From: Vitellaria paradoxa
Taxonomy: Eukaryota > Streptophyta > Magnoliopsida > Ericales > Sapotaceae
Direction: 5' to 3'
Length of the DNA stretch: 64,000 nt
Assembly (NCBI GenBank): GCA_019916065.1
Contig: CM034236.1
Location: forward strand, 51,736,690 to 51,800,689
In this document: positions 62,722 to 64,000 of the stretch, piece after piece
Numbering within the stretch: the first letter of the stretch is position 1
How the letters are laid out: the number at the start of each line of letters is the position of its first letter
Translations under genes and position numbers: made by a program
The notes under the pieces: generated by a model
The model's database searches: none
Told to the model about the DNA's origin: nothing
What the model saw: the letters and a program-made list of their open reading frames with translations, nothing else

Positions 62722-62800
62722 CTTCCCAGGAGGTCACCCATCCTAGTACTGCTCCCACTGGAGCACGCTTAACCATGGAGTTCCCACTGAATCCAGTGCC
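62722..62800 (-). other. 5S rRNA-derived domain, 3' LTR of Cassandra
   Basis: The minus strand matches the 3' two-thirds of plant 5S rRNA, including the internal pol III control regions (A-box-like GGTTAAGCGTGC and C-box-like GATGGGTGACCTCCTGGGAA). It is not a true 5S gene: the 5' part and the ends differ. Confidence 0.88.
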
Positions 62801-63164
62801 CTCACGGCTTTAAAACGCGTTGTTCTATATTGATATCGAATATTAGATATATGCCACTTCCTTCCACGACCCAGGCGATGTGGGATGGGAGGCATTGCTT
62901 CTCTCCTTTACCTCCCGATTCACTCTCCTGCAGGCAGAGTCCTTCACGGGCAGGTCCCTCACAATCCTCCCCCCTTACAGGGCACGCGTCCCCGCGTGGC
63001 CTCCTGCTTCACTCTCCCGCAGGCAGAGTCCCTCACAGGCAGGTCCCCCACACGTGGGGCCCACGCGTGATCCCACACTTCCAGCTGGGCATTGGCTCTG
63101 ATACCATTTGTAACGATCCGCATCCATATAGTACAATATTATCCGCTTTGGGCTTGGTAAGCTA

Positions 63165-63243
63165 CTTCCCAGGAGGTCACCCATCCTAGTACTGCTCCCA
63201 CTGGAGCACGCTTAACCCTGGAGTTCCCACTGAATCCAGTGCC
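63165..63243 (-). other. 5S rRNA-derived domain, 5' LTR of Cassandra
   Basis: The same domain in the other LTR; it differs from the first by one base in the CTTAACC(A/C)TGGAG stretch. Being in the 5' LTR, this copy could start transcripts of the element. Confidence 0.88.
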
Positions 63244-63590
63244 CTCACGGTTTTAAAACGCGTTGTTCTATATTGATATCGAATATTACATATATGCCAC
63301 TTCCTTCCACGACCCAGGCGATGTGGGATGGGAGGCATTGCTTCTCTCCTTTACCTCCCGATTCACTCTCCCGCAGGCAGAGTCTTTCACGGGCAGGTCC
63401 CTCACACAATTTCTGGGTTCATTTTTGACGAGACCCAGCCCAAATCATCCATTTCAACCTTCAATCTCCACAATAACTCATGTGTAAACACTCAAACACT
63501 TGAATCACTCGTATCTTTAACGTTTAATCAAAAAATAACTCAAATCAATGCAAGATTTTCACATTTATATGCATAGGTATAACCACATTC

Positions 63591-63594
<4 letters not shown>

Positions 63595-63624
<30 letters not shown>
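63595..63624. repeat. AT microsatellite
   Basis: About 15 AT units lie downstream of the Cassandra insertion, within the LTR-like region. Confidence 0.9.
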
Positions 63625-63627
<3 letters not shown>

Positions 63628-64000
63628 TGAATCACATGAAAATCAACCAAATCAAGCATACATATACATCAAAATCATCCTAACAATGTCTAGAACACGA
63701 ATATAGATCCCACCTACCTCGAATCCTAAAAGAAACGAAGAAAACTGGTTGAGCTCTCAACCTTAAAGAGTCGATTTCTCCCACTTCGGGCCAAATCACG
63801 TGAAACGGATATTACCACGATATTCATGGCCTCGAATATTATCCCGATCTGTTGATCTTCCACTCCAGATTGCACTGTCTCTCTCTTTCATCTCTTTCTT
63901 TCTCTCCTTTTTTTTTTTCCTTTTCTGGCAACCGTGCAAAACAAAAATGGAAAGAAAATAAAAGAAATGAAGAAAAAAGGAAATGAGGGAAAGGAAGTTA

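Larger units (their letters stand above)
62666..63406 (-). mobile_element. Complete Cassandra-type TRIM with 5S rRNA sequence in its LTRs
   Basis: Two direct repeats of 298 bp, 62666-62963 and 63109-63406, read on the minus strand from TGTGAGGGACCTGCC to ...CGTTACA and differ at only six positions. They are flanked by the 5-bp target duplication CAATT (62661-62665 and 63407-63411). Next to the 5' LTR, at 63106-63094, is TGGTATCAGAGCC, the site complementary to initiator tRNA-Met. A purine tract (AAGGGGGGAGGA) precedes the 3' LTR. Each LTR contains 5S rRNA-like sequence including GGTTAAGCGTGCT and TAGGATGGGTGACCTCC. There is no coding region, as expected of TRIMs, so it needs proteins from other elements. 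Confidence 0.95.
61244..64000. mobile_element. LTR-like repeat region, interrupted and cut by the window end
   Basis: It begins TGTCACGTTCCTAAC, a start like those of many plant Ty3/gypsy LTRs. It contains short internal repeats (GAACTGTGTTACACC / GTGTTACAC with TTTAACTCAAG at 61895-62120). The Cassandra element sits inside it. No coding frame for gag or pol is visible. An end or partner LTR is not in the window, so the type is an inference. Confidence 0.35.

Noticed and set aside
62830..63189. 119-codon plus frame with repeated motifs
   Set aside because: It is antisense to the TRIM and spans LTR and internal sequence; no gene.
62722..63243. True 5S rRNA genes
   Set aside because: The 5S-like stretches sit inside matching LTRs with a PBS and target duplication, and lack the normal 5S 5' part, so they belong to a Cassandra TRIM.

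Overview
The window is AT-rich plant nuclear DNA, almost certainly from a dicot. The evidence is GT-AG introns, plant-only protein families (an ICE1/bHLH93-type bHLH, a short single-pass membrane protein of the At5g65660 type, a chloroplast starch protein of the PTST1 type), a Cassandra TRIM carrying 5S rRNA sequence, tRNA-derived SINEs, hAT-like elements and many short AT-rich MITE-like repeats. I cannot name the species. No organellar, bacterial or viral block was seen.

Only three genes look intact: (1) a two-exon gene on + at 19566-20082 for a 132-residue membrane protein; (2) a two-exon gene on - at 42354-38403 for a 682-residue nuclear-type protein with a Myb/SANT domain split by its intron; (3) a four-exon gene on - at 51554-49738 for a 339-residue bHLH factor with an ACT-like C-terminus. 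Genes 1 and 3 resemble Arabidopsis At5g65660 and At5g65640, which are near neighbours there, so the window probably keeps an ancestral gene order stretched by insertions. Between them lie the SANT gene and a decayed PTST1-like gene (about 37.8-32.1 kb, -) with at least two frameshifts and a lost tryptophan in its carbohydrate-binding domain. A second fragment of the same CBM exon and an inverted fragment of the SANT gene's promoter and start show that this block has been duplicated and broken.

Layout: 1-1.1 kb, nothing recognised. 1.1-7.57 kb, a tandem pair of 2.3 and 3.1 kb hAT-like elements with completely different internal tandem arrays. 7.6-13.4 kb, AT-rich spacer with MITEs and two GC-richer islands. 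13.48-14.70 kb, a non-autonomous hAT with a perfect 8-bp target duplication. 15.00-16.71 kb, a foldback element with long inverted ends around a dimeric AT-rich tandem array. 16.7-19.5 kb, spacer. 19.57-20.08 kb, membrane-protein gene. 20.1-30.8 kb, MITE-rich spacer. 30.9-44.5 kb, SANT/PTST1 block. 44.5-49.7 kb, SINE, MITEs and a possible gene-fragment-bearing element. 49.7-51.6 kb, bHLH gene. 51.6-61.2 kb, spacer with a SINE cluster and a 201-bp tandem duplication. 61.2-64.0 kb, an LTR-like repeat with a complete Cassandra TRIM inside.

The genes do not form an obvious pathway. The most unusual structures are transposon architectures and the duplicated, decaying PTST1/SANT block. I found no convincing new biological system. 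All coding calls rest on reading exons and splice sites by eye; no alignments or transcript data were available.
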